A DNA stretch of 15,058 nucleotides from Fragilaria radians (lineage: Eukaryota > Bacillariophyta > Fragilariophyceae > Fragilariales > Fragilariaceae). A program made the translations under genes and the position numbers. The stretch is from NCBI GenBank assembly GCA_900642245.1, contig CAAAJI010000063.1:90290-105347 (forward strand). Direction: 5' to 3'. The notes beneath the pieces were generated by a model. That model was not told the DNA's origin, did not search any database, and saw nothing but the letters and a program-made list of their open reading frames with translations. Each line of letters starts with the position of its first letter. Position 1 is the stretch's first letter. Below, one piece after another: positions 1 to 9,020 of this stretch.

Positions 1-1
1 A

Positions 2-424
2 ACAACATCCAAAGTGTCTCCAACAAGCATTGATCCAGTCATTGATTCCAGTGGTCGTATTGCATCATCAGCAATTTCTTCGTCAACACCGGCACCTCCA
101 CCACCACCAACAACAACAACAGCCTCTACGCAAACCACCAAAAATCGAAGTCCTTCCCTAGAGAATGAATCGGAAGGTCCTGCCTACGATGGTTCAGGAT
201 TTGGAGTTGCCAGAGGGACAGCCAATACCTATTTTATTGAGGGGATGGACGAAATGACGGCAGATGAATATCAAGAAGCGTTGACACAACAAGTCATCGA
301 GCGTGCTCGTCAACGTCGATATGGATTAGGTGGTACTCATGGGAATCGACAAACATTGGATTATATGAATTCCTTGAGTGGGGGGAGAGATATCAACCAT
401 ATGAATGCTCCAAAGGAGGAATAG
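2..424 (+). CDS. C-terminal end of an unrecognised protein (5' partial)
   Basis: The frame is open from the left edge of the window to a TAG at 422-424, giving about 140 residues. There is no credible start inside, because the first possible initiator (position 14) is a GTG, so the gene begins outside the window. The visible part has a low-complexity stretch rich in Ser, Pro and Thr, with a run of five prolines followed by four threonines, probably a disordered linker. A compact conserved-looking tail follows: GSGFGVARGTANTY, then EGMDEMTADEYQEAL, then a basic segment ERARQRR. The acidic-to-basic tail looks helical. There is no signal peptide or membrane segment in this part. I do not recognise the family and assign no function. 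It is transcribed towards the Sm D1 gene, leaving 384 bp between the two stop codons. Confidence 0.7.
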   Translation, partial: TTSKVSPTSIDPVIDSSGRIASSAISSSTPAPPPPPTTTTASTQTTKNRSPSLENESEGPAYDGSGFGVARGTANTYFIEGMDEMTADEYQEALTQQVIERARQRRYGLGGTHGNRQTLDYMNSLSGGRDINHMNAPKEE

Positions 425-808
425 GGGAAGTCCACAACATGGAGAGCAAATGATGAAATGCCAATTATTTCCATATTTTCTTAGCGATAATAATAAGTTC
501 ATAGTATGGCTTCACCTAGTTCGTTGTCTAGAAGTCATGCATTACGACTGTGTAGTAAATTCATTGCTACTAGGCAATTAAGATCATATATTGCCAGTTT
601 AAGCCAATTTTAATATAATCGCTGTTATCAAGATGATTGTTTCTTTCACAATATCTCAACATTTCAGTAAAGACCCAAAGTAGTATATCATGTATTGCAT
701 TTAAGATAAGACGATTGATAATGACACATATCCCAAAAATCTTATTTCTACTATCCCCATTCTCTCGGTTTCAATATCATCATTATCCAAAAAAAACATA
801 CTGATGTT
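425..808. other. Convergent intergenic spacer
   Basis: This AT-rich stretch lies between the stop codons of the left-edge gene and Sm D1 and presumably holds both 3' ends. I see no coding pattern, tRNA or clear poly(A) signal that I would defend. A minus-strand open frame overlapping the left half of the Sm D1 second exon is only a shadow of that gene. Confidence 0.6.
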
Positions 809-1383
809 TTATCGTCTTCCTCGTCCTCTTCCACTACCCATCTTACGTCCCTGTTGTTGTGAATTGACTGTCTGTGATTGTGGCATCGTAGCCTTGTGAT
901 GTATTTCAACATTCGTATCCACCAATAATGCATCTAAATTTAAGGATTCTGGTAACAACCATGCTCTCATGGTACTACCACGAACACTCAGTGTTGCGTA
1001 TGATTTGGGAGCTTTACCGCGACTAAATGAATAAGTAGTATTAGTATTTTGATACCGATGAATATCAAATGTTGATAATTGTCAAATGTGAAATAATGTC
1101 AATATATATTCCATCCGGTTCATCAATGTGGTTCGTTTCGTCAGAAAAGAATAACAAATCGAGAACAAAAATATTCATGAGCAACAATAATAGTAGTAAG
1201 AGGAATACAATGAAAATCACTTGTTTTTGTATCGTGCACGTACATGGTTACCTTTGCCTTTCGTAAATGACAATTCATTGTGGCATCAACACCAACAATT
1301 GTTCCTTGGATGACAGTTCCATTCTTTAATTCAATTGTTACTTGTTCCTTGGTAAGCTTTTGTAAGAATTTCACCAGCTTCAT
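809..1383 (-). CDS. SMD1: Small nuclear ribonucleoprotein Sm D1 (two exons)
   Basis: This is a core Sm protein of the spliceosomal U snRNPs and is expected to pair with Sm D2 in the heptameric ring on U1, U2, U4 and U5 snRNA. Exon 1 is 1383-1244 and exon 2 is 1022-809, giving 117 residues (human Sm D1 has 119). The N-terminus MKLVKFLQKL, then TIELKNGT, GVDATMN and HLRKAK, is the Sm1 motif. TLSVRGSTMRAWLLPESL is the Sm2 motif. The tail ends in GSGRGRGRR, a much reduced form of the Arg-Gly tail that is normally symmetrically dimethylated. A Gln-rich linker (residues about 97-107) stands where the long RG run usually is. The chosen ATG begins the family's standard MKLV start. Splicing at GTACGT and TTTAG gives KVTIRGKAPKSY, the same length as the human segment. 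The head-to-head neighbour is family member A. Confidence 0.95.
1023..1243 (-). other. Intron of the Sm D1 gene
   Basis: This is a 221-nt phase-2 intron on the minus strand. It begins GTACGTGC and ends ATTTAG. A branch-site match TACTAAT lies at 1046-1040, about 17 nt before the 3' splice site and close to the yeast-type TACTAAC. Reading through the intron inserts sequence unlike any Sm protein. Removing it restores a continuous Sm fold of normal length, so the boundaries are well supported. Confidence 0.92.
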
Positions 1384-2242
1384 ACCTTTTTTCGTTTTCC
1401 CAAATGAAACGATGGAGATCAATTGGTAGGAGTGTGTGTGTATTGGCACCAACAAAAGGATGCAATTTTTTTGGCTGTATTGTCTGTCGGTCAACTTTTG
1501 GTCCATCCATCCTTCCAAAATTTGATTATTGTACAGTACAGTATAGTATTAAGGGAGTTGCTGAGAGACTTGATTTTTCTGCTCATGTCTCGTAGCATCT
1601 TTTTTTCTGTAAAAAAATTGTTGTTGCACCTTTTATAATGCTTTTTAGAATTCTTCATAAATTGATAAGCTTAGATTAAAGCGTAGTCCATTTTTTAAAT
1701 TTCACACAAGCGTTCCTTCATTCTACTAATCTTTCTTAGAATCTCACTACTTTGAAAAAAATACCAAAGGAGATTTCTGACTGAGGGCTAAATGTACCTG
1801 GTTCCTTGTCATGTTATTTTAGAAAATTGGGATCCCTTAATCCTACCAATTTAAGTCATTTTTTGAAATCTGCCACAACCAACTATGTTACATAATATGA
1901 TCTCTTTGAAGTTATTAGAGAAACGAAACGGTAACGCAGGATGTTGAATGTTTTATAAATGTTCCACAGCATTCCTTTGCGTTCTTCACGGCTGACCATG
2001 TCAGTATAGTAATACGACTAATCGGGAAACAATGTCCCTGTGACTGTATCTTTGGTTTTCTTTTTTCAAACAACATATGTATGAAAATCAGAAAACGACG
2101 TTTGCTGCTGCCTGTCAGTGTCAGATGGCAGTGAGTTTTTCAGACGTGATTCAAGATACGCGACTTCGATAGTGAAACAATCCGAACGTGCACAAACAAA
2201 CAAGTCAAACAAGACATATAAAAAGAACCACTAATACTTCAG
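1384..2242. other. Divergent intergenic region between Sm D1 and family member A
   Basis: This 859-bp region holds the upstream sequences of two divergently transcribed genes. Several short open frames occur on both strands, and none resembles a protein I know. A 31-codon ATG frame ends at the TAG near 2171, but nothing shows that it is translated. No tRNA or repeat was seen. The bases just before the start of member A (CTAATACTTCAG, then ATG) resemble a branch site plus 3' splice site, so a spliced 5' leader is possible. Confidence 0.5.
2217..2223 (+). promoter_or_regulatory. TATA-like heptamer upstream of member A
   Basis: TATAAAA lies only 20 bp before the ATG of member A. A TATA box normally sets initiation some 25-30 bp downstream, which would fall at or just after this ATG. 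The match may therefore be chance, or initiation may lie further upstream with a spliced leader. No transcript evidence is available. Confidence 0.2.
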
Positions 2243-3870
2243 ATGAATCAAAATATCTCGAGGGATGACAAGGAGAGTTCACCTCCATTGGCATCCAGAA
2301 GTGTCAACCCGATCCAGCAAAGTGATCCTTGTTTCCTGTGAGTTCCCTGCAGCGCATACAGCGTATACGCAACGCCAAGGCACCCATACACACAATCGAT
2401 GACTGTTTTGAAATTTAAGAGTTTTCTAACCCTTTCTCGTCTTATAGTTTTGCTTCTATCGCGCCAAACTCAGGACATCATGTGCAGAATTGGAGATCAG
2501 ATTATTCCGCAATTGCATCGACACAGTATTCTTCTATGCGTCATGAGCCAACCATTATGCTGTCGAGCAATAAAAAACCAATCATATCTCGCGTAGTCAC
2601 GATTTCTGCGGAAGACGAGCATGTCCTTCAGTCACAGCACTCAAGTCCAATAACATTGGATATGAAGCCCAGCGTTGTTAAACCCATCGTTAAAAGTGGC
2701 TGGAATAACCCGACCATACGCTATATGCCGTCACACTATGTATTGGAGCGATCCCATCGTATCCTTGATCTTAATTTTCACGAACCATCTATCATTATGG
2801 CAAATCTTGCGGATTGCTTTCGCAATCTCAGTCTCTGGGTAAAGTATGCCGAAAATTCTGCCGGTGCAGCTCTATTAAGCCTTGAGCAGATTGAAATGTA
2901 CGTCTATCTTTGGAATATTCAGGGTGGTCGAAATGTTTGCGTTGAAATTCAACACCGCCGTGGAGATTCTTTGATTTTTCACAAATACGCAAGGCATATC
3001 CTAGATGCAGCATCGGGAGAATTTGATGCTGAAGAATATATGGGAAATGATGCCAAACTTGACTTAATGTATTTAAAGGAAGCTGAAAAGTCGATGAAAA
3101 TTGAATGTGCCAGATTATCAGGTAGTAATAAGAGCTCCTTCGAATCAATGAATTATGTACTGACGCTGATTAGCGATGGAAGCCTTGCCGGACGAATTCG
3201 GGGAATGGAAAGTCTCTGTATTCTCACAGATATAAGGAAGTCAACTTCTTGCGTAGTGCACAATATCAGTCGTTGCGTCCTTTTCCGGGAATGCAATGAT
3301 GATTATGGTAAAATTCACGATCTTATATTTCACATAATTCAGAAGCGATGTATGCCAGATGAAGATGAGATGCTGACTGAGATGGTGGTTGATTACGATA
3401 GTGACGATGAAGAGTATTTTGATGACGAAAATTATAATTCTGACAGACCATCTGAATATCAAGAAGCCATGCGATGTTTGATAATGCTCGGATTTACTAT
3501 TTTAGCAAATTGTTTAGAAGCAATGTCAATTGCCGAATCATGTCGAGGTCAGATTGTAAGCATGATTGATCATGAATCATCTGGTTCACTTTGTGTTGCA
3601 AAAGTTTTGCAGGCCGCAAATAGTTGCACCCATATCAATCTTTTAGGCACCTTGTTGCAAGTTCTGGGGGATGCCAATTCTCAACCTCACAATGCTAGCA
3701 AGGCAGCGACATGTCTGAAACTTTTATGTCGTTTGTCACAGGAAACTCAAGAACTTGTAATGAAAAACAATGCATTTGACATCATCCTGCGCGCCCAAGG
3801 CATTGGATTAGCCTCACATTCCAAGCTTGAAAAAGAGAGCACGGAGCTCCTTCAAGTTTTATATCACTAG
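2243..3870 (+). CDS. Unrecognised protein, intact member A of the local family
   Basis: The coding sequence joins 2243-2337 and 2448-3870 and gives 505 residues. An in-frame TAA lies just upstream of the ATG. Exon 1 encodes a Ser/Pro-rich head ending NPIQQSDPCFL, a motif repeated in copies B and D. Residues about 33-114 are variable and look disordered. A conserved body starts at SGW (115-117). It holds HEP (143-145), DCF and SLWVKY, then an apparent strand-strand-helix unit: MYVYLW, VEIQHRRGDS (197-206), FHKYARHILDAA. This unit vaguely recalls the KA1 domain at the end of AMPK/SNF1-type kinases, but no kinase domain is present. A very acidic stretch (DYDSDDEEYFDDE, from 347) follows, then about 130 helical residues reminiscent of armadillo repeats, ending ELLQVLYH. 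No signal peptide or membrane segment is evident, so a soluble location is inferred. Function unknown; possibly a scaffold or adaptor. Confidence 0.85.
2338..2447 (+). other. Intron of member A
   Basis: This is a 110-nt phase-2 intron starting GTGAGT and ending CTTATAG, with a branch-like TTCTAAC about 20 nt before the acceptor. It splits a Leu codon (CT|T) at the same point as the introns of copies B and D. A perfect 10-bp palindrome, GCGTATACGC, lies at 2361-2370. Confidence 0.88.
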
Positions 3871-4080
3871 TTTTATTGAATTCTTCTTTCTGTTACTTCA
3901 TAATCAAATTCCATATACCGTGATGTAGAAACATTTATTCGACTTGAATAGCTTGTAACCTGCCTGTAAATCCTTCTTGATCATGCAATGTGGTTGCACA
4001 ATTGAGCAGGTGACTAAAGCGTGAGAATGTGGCTTGTATATGGTGATGCTGGAATCTGAATTCAATTATATTATGGGTAA

Positions 4081-4480
4081 TTCATGAACTCACTGCATCC
4101 AGGCAACCAAATGCAGAATTGTCAAGTAAAAATCTTTGTCACTTATCATTGTAAGTGTGACAAATCTATTGATATTCAATGAATTATCTGAATTTTGTTC
4201 GTTCACAGCATTTCACAATCTCAACAATAACAGTTGAATGAACACCTGATGTGAGTGATTCAACATCAACATATGCTTGATTCATGAACTCACTGCATCT
4301 AAGCAACCAAATGCAGTATTTTCAGATTGTTGTTACTTCTCATTGTTAGTGTGACATTTCTATTGTTATACAATGAATTATTTGAATTTGGTTTGTTCAC
4401 AGCCTTTCACAATCTCAACAATTGCAGTTGAGTGAACACCTGATGTCAATGATTCTACATCAATGCACACTTGATAAACC
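4081..4480. repeat. Two tandem copies of a 200-bp unit
   Basis: Unit 1 starts at 4081 and unit 2 at 4281, both opening TTCATGAACTCACTGCATC. They stay alignable throughout with scattered substitutions and small indels, which places the duplication at moderate age. Both units contain AGTGTGAC, TCAATGAATTAT, TTTCACAATCTCAACAAT and GAACACCTGATGT. In unit 1, TGTTCGTTCACAG and CAGTTGAATGAACA form an imperfect inverted repeat around the CACAATCTCAACAA core, and unit 2 keeps it. Neither unit carries a protein frame. The position beside the 3' end of the minus-strand copia relic would suit LTR-derived sequence, but I could not match it to a second LTR. Confidence 0.8.
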
Positions 4481-4640
4481 TTAGAGTATGGTCAAGGTAT
4501 GTTCAAATAATTGCAATAACAAGGCTATTAATGCTGTTTTACTACTGCTTCTTAGACTCCGGTTAAAGGTTATTCCTTCGAAATGCATTTACTCTCATGC
4601 AATATAGTCTTTCGCTTTACTGTCTCATGAAATATCCAAC

Positions 4641-6130
4641 TCAACCTAAATTCATAATCTCTTTACTGAACTTTCCTCCTGTCAATGGCTTTGCCATGTA
4701 GTCTGCAATAACTGAGTTGGTTGAATATGGCTTAATCATTACCAGTTTCCTTTTAGTCAAGTTTGTCAAATAAAGATATTGTATCTCAAAATGTCGGACA
4801 ATTTTTCTGAACTTGTCTCACCATTGTTTTCCAAATTTCATGGTAATCATATTATCTCTGACACCACATTTTCAATTGTTTATCATCCTTATGCGCCACA
4901 CTCCATGCACAACTTTGCACATACAATTTTTGATAAATTTCATTAATTAATATGAATTTTGCTTCGGTTGAACTGTCTTCTTATGTCAATACCGCTCCTA
5001 TGTGACTCTTGATACCTTTATGTACACGAAATGATGCATCTAGATGCCTTGTAATTCTTTTGTAGCCATTTGCTTGGATCTTGAGTGTATCATCAGGTAT
5101 CGTTCAAATTCCACAACCTTTCAATTTTAACGAATCCTGTTGAGTAGGACCTTTTACCCTTGTACATAGGTAAGTAATTGTTGGTAACATGTCAGGTCTT
5201 GCTCTGGTAATGGCAAATAATCCTTTTGCGACAAACTTATGAGATAATTCCTATTTAGTTAGCTACTCTTTTTTTCTGATTTGAACAAAATCTTGATCCA
5301 GGAACGCGCTGTCTTGTTCAGTTCAAATCTTCCAGAAATTCTTCCATCACTCTCTTGACACATTTATCTTTGGAGTTGCATAATCCAACATCTTTCCAAG
5401 ATTTTGATGCTTCTTTCTACTCATAGCCGTAACATTACCCAGCTCGCTATTTCTATATTTACTTTTTAACCGTTTCTAAAAGTCACCATGGAATGCCTCC
5501 AGCAAATAAGAAATTCACATTTTGTTTTTGGACCACATTATCTGCGGATCTTTCCGTTTCCAAATATATGAGAATATTTGCTTGCTGTCCCTTGACCTTC
5601 AAGATCACGCTTTTGCCGTTATTGCTGACTATATCAGCCTAATCGAATGCATGGGGTATGTATGTTGATATAACATTCATTCCTTTATCTGCTTCAATTT
5701 TAGCTGTATTCCATGATATTTTGTGCAATAACTTTCTCCACTTCATTTGAATATTCCTAGGAGGCTTGGAAATTCTTCTTGTCCTTGTTCTTGGAACACT
5801 ATATTCAGCTTCCGCTTCATCATCTGTGCTCTTTAATTCTTTGCTGAGAATGGATGATTCCTTGCTTTATTGCTAAGGAATGCTACTTCCATATTCTCTT
5901 TCAAAAATCTTTCTGAGTCCTTTCATATTGATTAACTTTGAATTTTTTCAATCTATTCTTCTAGTTTGTTGGGATTAAACTCATCATACATAGGTTTTCA
6001 ACCTCTTCAACTTCATTTCTTTGTATTTGGTATCCTCTTCTTCATTGCTGTAATCCACTTCTGCAAACGGTAAATTCCTGTCTTGAAATTGTTTATCATT
6101 GTAAGCATTCTATATTCCATCATTGTCTGC
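4641..6130 (-). mobile_element. Degenerate Ty1/copia (CoDi-like) pol relic
   Basis: Read on the minus strand in broken frames, this resembles the second half of a copia polyprotein. From upstream to downstream I see a basic/Pro linker RTRTRRISKPPRN (near 5780-5810), and LGKMLDY (near 5400) where the late reverse transcriptase lies. VAKGLFAITRARPDM and TRVKGPTQQD follow (near 5160-5230), then the RNase H pieces DASFRVHKGIKSHIGA (near 5000-5050) and SSTEAKF (near 4960). The C-terminus reads ADYMAKPLTGGKF with a stop at 4643-4641. These match the order and wording of diatom CoDi copia elements. Many stops and frameshifts interrupt it, and gag, protease, most of integrase and the YVDD box are not recognisable. 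No paired LTRs or target-site duplication were found, so both limits are approximate. It is dead. Confidence 0.82.
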
Positions 6131-6191
6131 TGCCTTGTTTCAAAGCAAGGAAACTTATCGCGGTATCAAGAGCAAATTGACAGTTTGTACA

Positions 6192-6257
6192 TGTTTCGAA
6201 TCGCTACACAAAGTTTTTGTTTTAGTCACTAGTGCCAGTTCGTGTTTCGTATCGCTA
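6192..6257. repeat. Pair of 15-bp direct repeats upstream of copy D
   Basis: TGTTTCGAATCGCTA (6192-6206) and TGTTTCGTATCGCTA (6243-6257) differ at one base and start 51 bp apart. They lie about 90-150 bp before the ATG of copy D, in the gap between the copia relic and the gene, so they could be promoter elements. I did not see the same 15-mer upstream of member A or copy C. Confidence 0.45.
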
Positions 6258-6344
6258 AAGTAAAAAAGAAGCGGGATCAAGATCAATTTTGTGTCATTCG
6301 TGACAAAATGGTTGAACGCCCTCACTCCACTACAAAAAATAAAA

Positions 6345-6732
6345 ATGGAAAAAAATCAAGGTGAGGAAAGTCAACAATTTTCTCCATCTCTATTTTCAAG
6401 AGCTGTTCATAAAATTACTTTAGATAATCCGAATTTCCTGTAAGTTGGTTTGCTCAGTGACATGAGTACAGAGACAATTCCATTATACCAGAAAATGTCA
6501 ATTGAAGCTTATTGATTTCGACGAATAAAACCATCCCTACAATGATTGCTTACATAATCATTATGATTCTTCCTAAATTGAATGCTAATTTTGCGACTAT
6601 CCCGTTTCAAACAGTTCCGCCTCTCCAATGAAGCACGATTCATCACATACCGAGATAACAAGATCGCACGCTAAATCAAATCTAAATGACTTGAGGCAAA
6701 CGGGTTGGGAAAATTCGAAAAATATTCGCACC
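6345..6732 (+). pseudogene. Truncated copy D of the family (exon 1 plus head only)
   Basis: The first exon, 6345-6439, is 95 nt, the same length as in A and B. It encodes a head with PSLFSRAV and ends DNPNFL before GTAAGT. A 175-nt phase-2 intron (6440-6614, ending CAAACAG, with a branch-like TGCTAAT) leads into a short second exon. This encodes a variable head (SASPMKHDSSHTEITR and on) that reaches GWENSKNIR, the motif that opens the conserved body in copy C. The body itself is missing. Directly after GWENSKNIRT comes the ATG of copy B's first exon, in the same reading frame. D is therefore either a dead stump or the first exons of a D-B fusion transcript. The splice sites look intact. Confidence 0.72.
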
Positions 6733-8228
6733 ATGCATCAAGATAACTCAGATCGTATAAGGCAAAGTTCTTCCTCTCTGACTTCAAGAAGCATCAATCC
6801 GATCAATCAGAATGATCCGAGCTTCCTGTAAGATATTTAAATAGCCAATTCATTCTTCATTTGTGTAATTCTGCCCATTCCTCATGATTAATTACCTTTC
6901 TTTGCACATTACAGTTCGGCACCCAGCATCCTATTGAAGCCAACAGCTTGGGTCAAGGAGCAGCAAGTACAGAACACGGTATCGACGCAATCCTCAACTC
7001 AATCGAAGAATGAATTGCCTGAAAAATTGGTAAGACGGGATTGGAACAATTCAACAACTATCAGCTCCATTCCGTCAATGTATTTTTTGGAGCTTTCCAG
7101 TCGTTTTCTTGACTCTGATTTCCACGAACCAAATGTCATCATGAAAAATCTGTCTGATTGTTTTCGTGTTCTTAGCCTTTGGGTCAAATATGACAACAAG
7201 AATGCAGGGGCAGCTCTATTGAGTCCAGAAAGGGTGGAAATGTATGTATGTCTTTGGAGTGTCGATTTCGGTCGAAAAATATGCATCGAAATACAAAGAC
7301 GTAGAGGAGACTCTGATACTTTCCACAAATATGCAAAACACATTCTTGATGCGTCGTCAGGAGATTTCGACTCACATCAATACATTAATGATACTTCCTA
7401 TATTGACTCAAACTATTTCAAGCAGAGTGAGATTGATACTTTTATGGAGATCAACCATGGAAATGAATCTGAGAAGATCAATATTTTGCTCATCCCTGTT
7501 GATCATGTGCTGATGCTATTGAATGATGGCAGTCTCGACAGTAGGATCCTCGGGCTGGAAAGTCTTTACATTCTCTCTGGGTGAAAAAGACAACTATGAG
7601 TATGGCACATCATATTTGTCGTTGTATTCTTTTTCGAGAAGATGGAAATAGGTATGGAAACATTCACGACACAATTTTCCATATTATTCAGAAGCAATGT
7701 ATGCCAGACGAAGACAAAATCCTGGCTGAAATAGGCTTTGATGATGATAGTGATGACGAGGAGTACTATTTTGATAATCAGGATCAGAATATGAACAAGC
7801 CACCGGAGTATCAAGAAGCCATTATGCAATCGATAATGTATGGATGACCATTCTAGCTAATTGCTTGGAAGTCATTTTCATTTTGACATCGAATCAAAAT
7901 GACATGACGAGAACTGAACAGTATAGTACTTCTGGTTCATCATGTATCTCCAATGATGTTACAGGCAGCAATGGATTGTACAGATGCGGACCTTTTGAGA
8001 ACTCTGATGGAGTATGTTGGTCAAGGAGATTCACAACCGCACCATGCTTGTGAAGCAGTGCGATGCTTGACTCTTATTTGTCGTTTGTCGCTTGACGCTC
8101 GCAATCAATTGCTGAAGCAAGGGGTATTTCAAATAGTTGTCAATGCCCAAAGAATTGGATTTGAAACACATTTTAAACTTGAGAAGGAGAGCACAGAGCT
8201 GTTACAAGTGCTTTGTCAAACCTTTTAG
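6733..8228 (+). pseudogene. Copy B of the family, three frameshifts
   Basis: Exon 1 is 6733-6827 (95 nt, ending NPINQNDPSFL), followed by an 87-nt phase-2 intron (6828-6914, GTAAGA to TTACAG) and exon 2 from 6915. Against A the first part of the body is clearly homologous: from RFLDSDFHEP to SSGDFD I count 61 of 90 residues identical, including VEMY, IEIQRRRGDS and FHKYAKHILDAS. Three single-base indels break the frame: one base missing at 7579-7580 (leading to a TGA at 7582-7584), one missing at 7845-7846 (TGA at 7845-7847), and one extra A at 7952. With these allowed for, the alignment to A is gapless around each site and ends ELLQVLCQTF. Unaided translation stops after 254 residues, still covering the RRRGDS unit. 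A truncated product is thus possible. Confidence 0.82.
6828..6914 (+). other. Intron of copy B
   Basis: This is an 87-nt phase-2 intron from GTAAGA to ATTACAG, at the same place as the introns of A and D. The Leu codon is split CT|T in all three. Confidence 0.85.
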
Positions 8229-8755
8229 ATACGAATCAAGATAACAAATTAGTTTGGTGTCATAGGCAAGTATTCACCTTAGAATTGTTCCATTTTTAAT
8301 CCTATCTTTGTGCTGAAGGAGGGCACAAATTGATGAGATAATTAGACTTAAGGTAGGCCATTACTTGACAAAGATATGGTTCTCAATGAAAATTCTTTCC
8401 TTGGAAAATCTGCCTGCAAAAGTGCTGTTGATACATTCTTCATGGGCTTTCCATGCGCTTTCTGTATTGAAATTGAAGGAACTTATAGACCTTGCATTCC
8501 AATTCATCCTTGCTCTCTTGTGTTTGTTTGAAGCATTTCAACACTGTAGGCGCTGCATTACACTTCTTCCTTAGCCAACTTGGTTTTACAGATCATACCA
8601 TTAGTAATTGGAAGCAAGAAAATGCATCCGTTGTTTCTGCATCCATTTACTCAGGATTATGCCTTGCTTGAATTCCCAATAATTTTAGGCATTTATTACA
8701 ATAGAAAGCCACAAGTCCAATATTTTGAGCTGCATTATGCATGTCATTGTTTTTG
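7064..8755 (+). repeat. Identical 1,692-bp block, left copy (with 10345-12036)
   Basis: Every base I compared between this block and 10345-12036 agrees, at a constant offset of 3,281. It starts inside exon 2 of copy B, at the GCTCCATTCCG that opens the conserved body, and runs through the stop into about 530 bp of 3' flank. On the left, similarity drops at once to that of related but diverged heads. On the right, the other copy has one extra G and then three substitutions in about 165 bp, after which similarity falls sharply and fades near 9020. Confidence 0.93.
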
Positions 8756-9020
8756 CCAGGAGGCATTTGATGGATGAATAGAATTGGAAGATGTATGCAT
8801 GCATCTAAGGACCAAAATACTGCCTTCTGGATTGACTGAGGTGCATTATTCAAGATACTATGAATCTATATATGCAATAAGTCAGTTGTTGAAATACTAT
8901 TTTATGTTCTTGACCATACAATACAAACCTTTTAATTAGTGTTTTAAGTAGATTGGCAAAAGGAATTTGCTATCAATTCTATCATATTAATTAAATTTAG
9001 ATGATTCTTTTTGTCAATTT
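8229..9020. other. 3' flank of copy B, shared with copy C
   Basis: This region is duplicated at 11510-12290. Short open frames exist on both strands (for example + 8365-8574 and - 8853-8647), but none matches a protein I know and none is supported by a start context or splice sites. It may be untranslated sequence plus old transposon debris. Because it is identical in the two copies up to 8755, preservation of these frames says nothing about coding. Confidence 0.5.

Noticed and set aside
1069..1638. Plus-strand open frames over the Sm D1 exon and its upstream region
   Set aside because: They lie antisense to or beside a well supported Sm D1 gene, overlap one another, and show no family resemblance.
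2399..2596. 65-codon plus frame across the intron and exon 2 of member A
   Set aside because: It is out of phase with the splice junction that joins the conserved first exon to the long exon 2.
7570..7590. Programmed -1 ribosomal frameshift at the first break
   Set aside because: CTCTCTGGGTGAAAAAG has no X XXY YYZ slippery heptamer, and two further breaks of opposite sign would also have to be bypassed. Identity of B and C gives no independent support.
7566..7847. The frame breaks in B and C explained by introns
   Set aside because: The alignment to member A is gapless on both sides of each break apart from single bases, so there is no room for an intron at any of the three sites.
8365..8853. 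Open frames in the 3' flank of copies B and C as real small genes
   Set aside because: They are conserved between copies only because the DNA is identical, with no homologue, start context or splice signal that I recognise.
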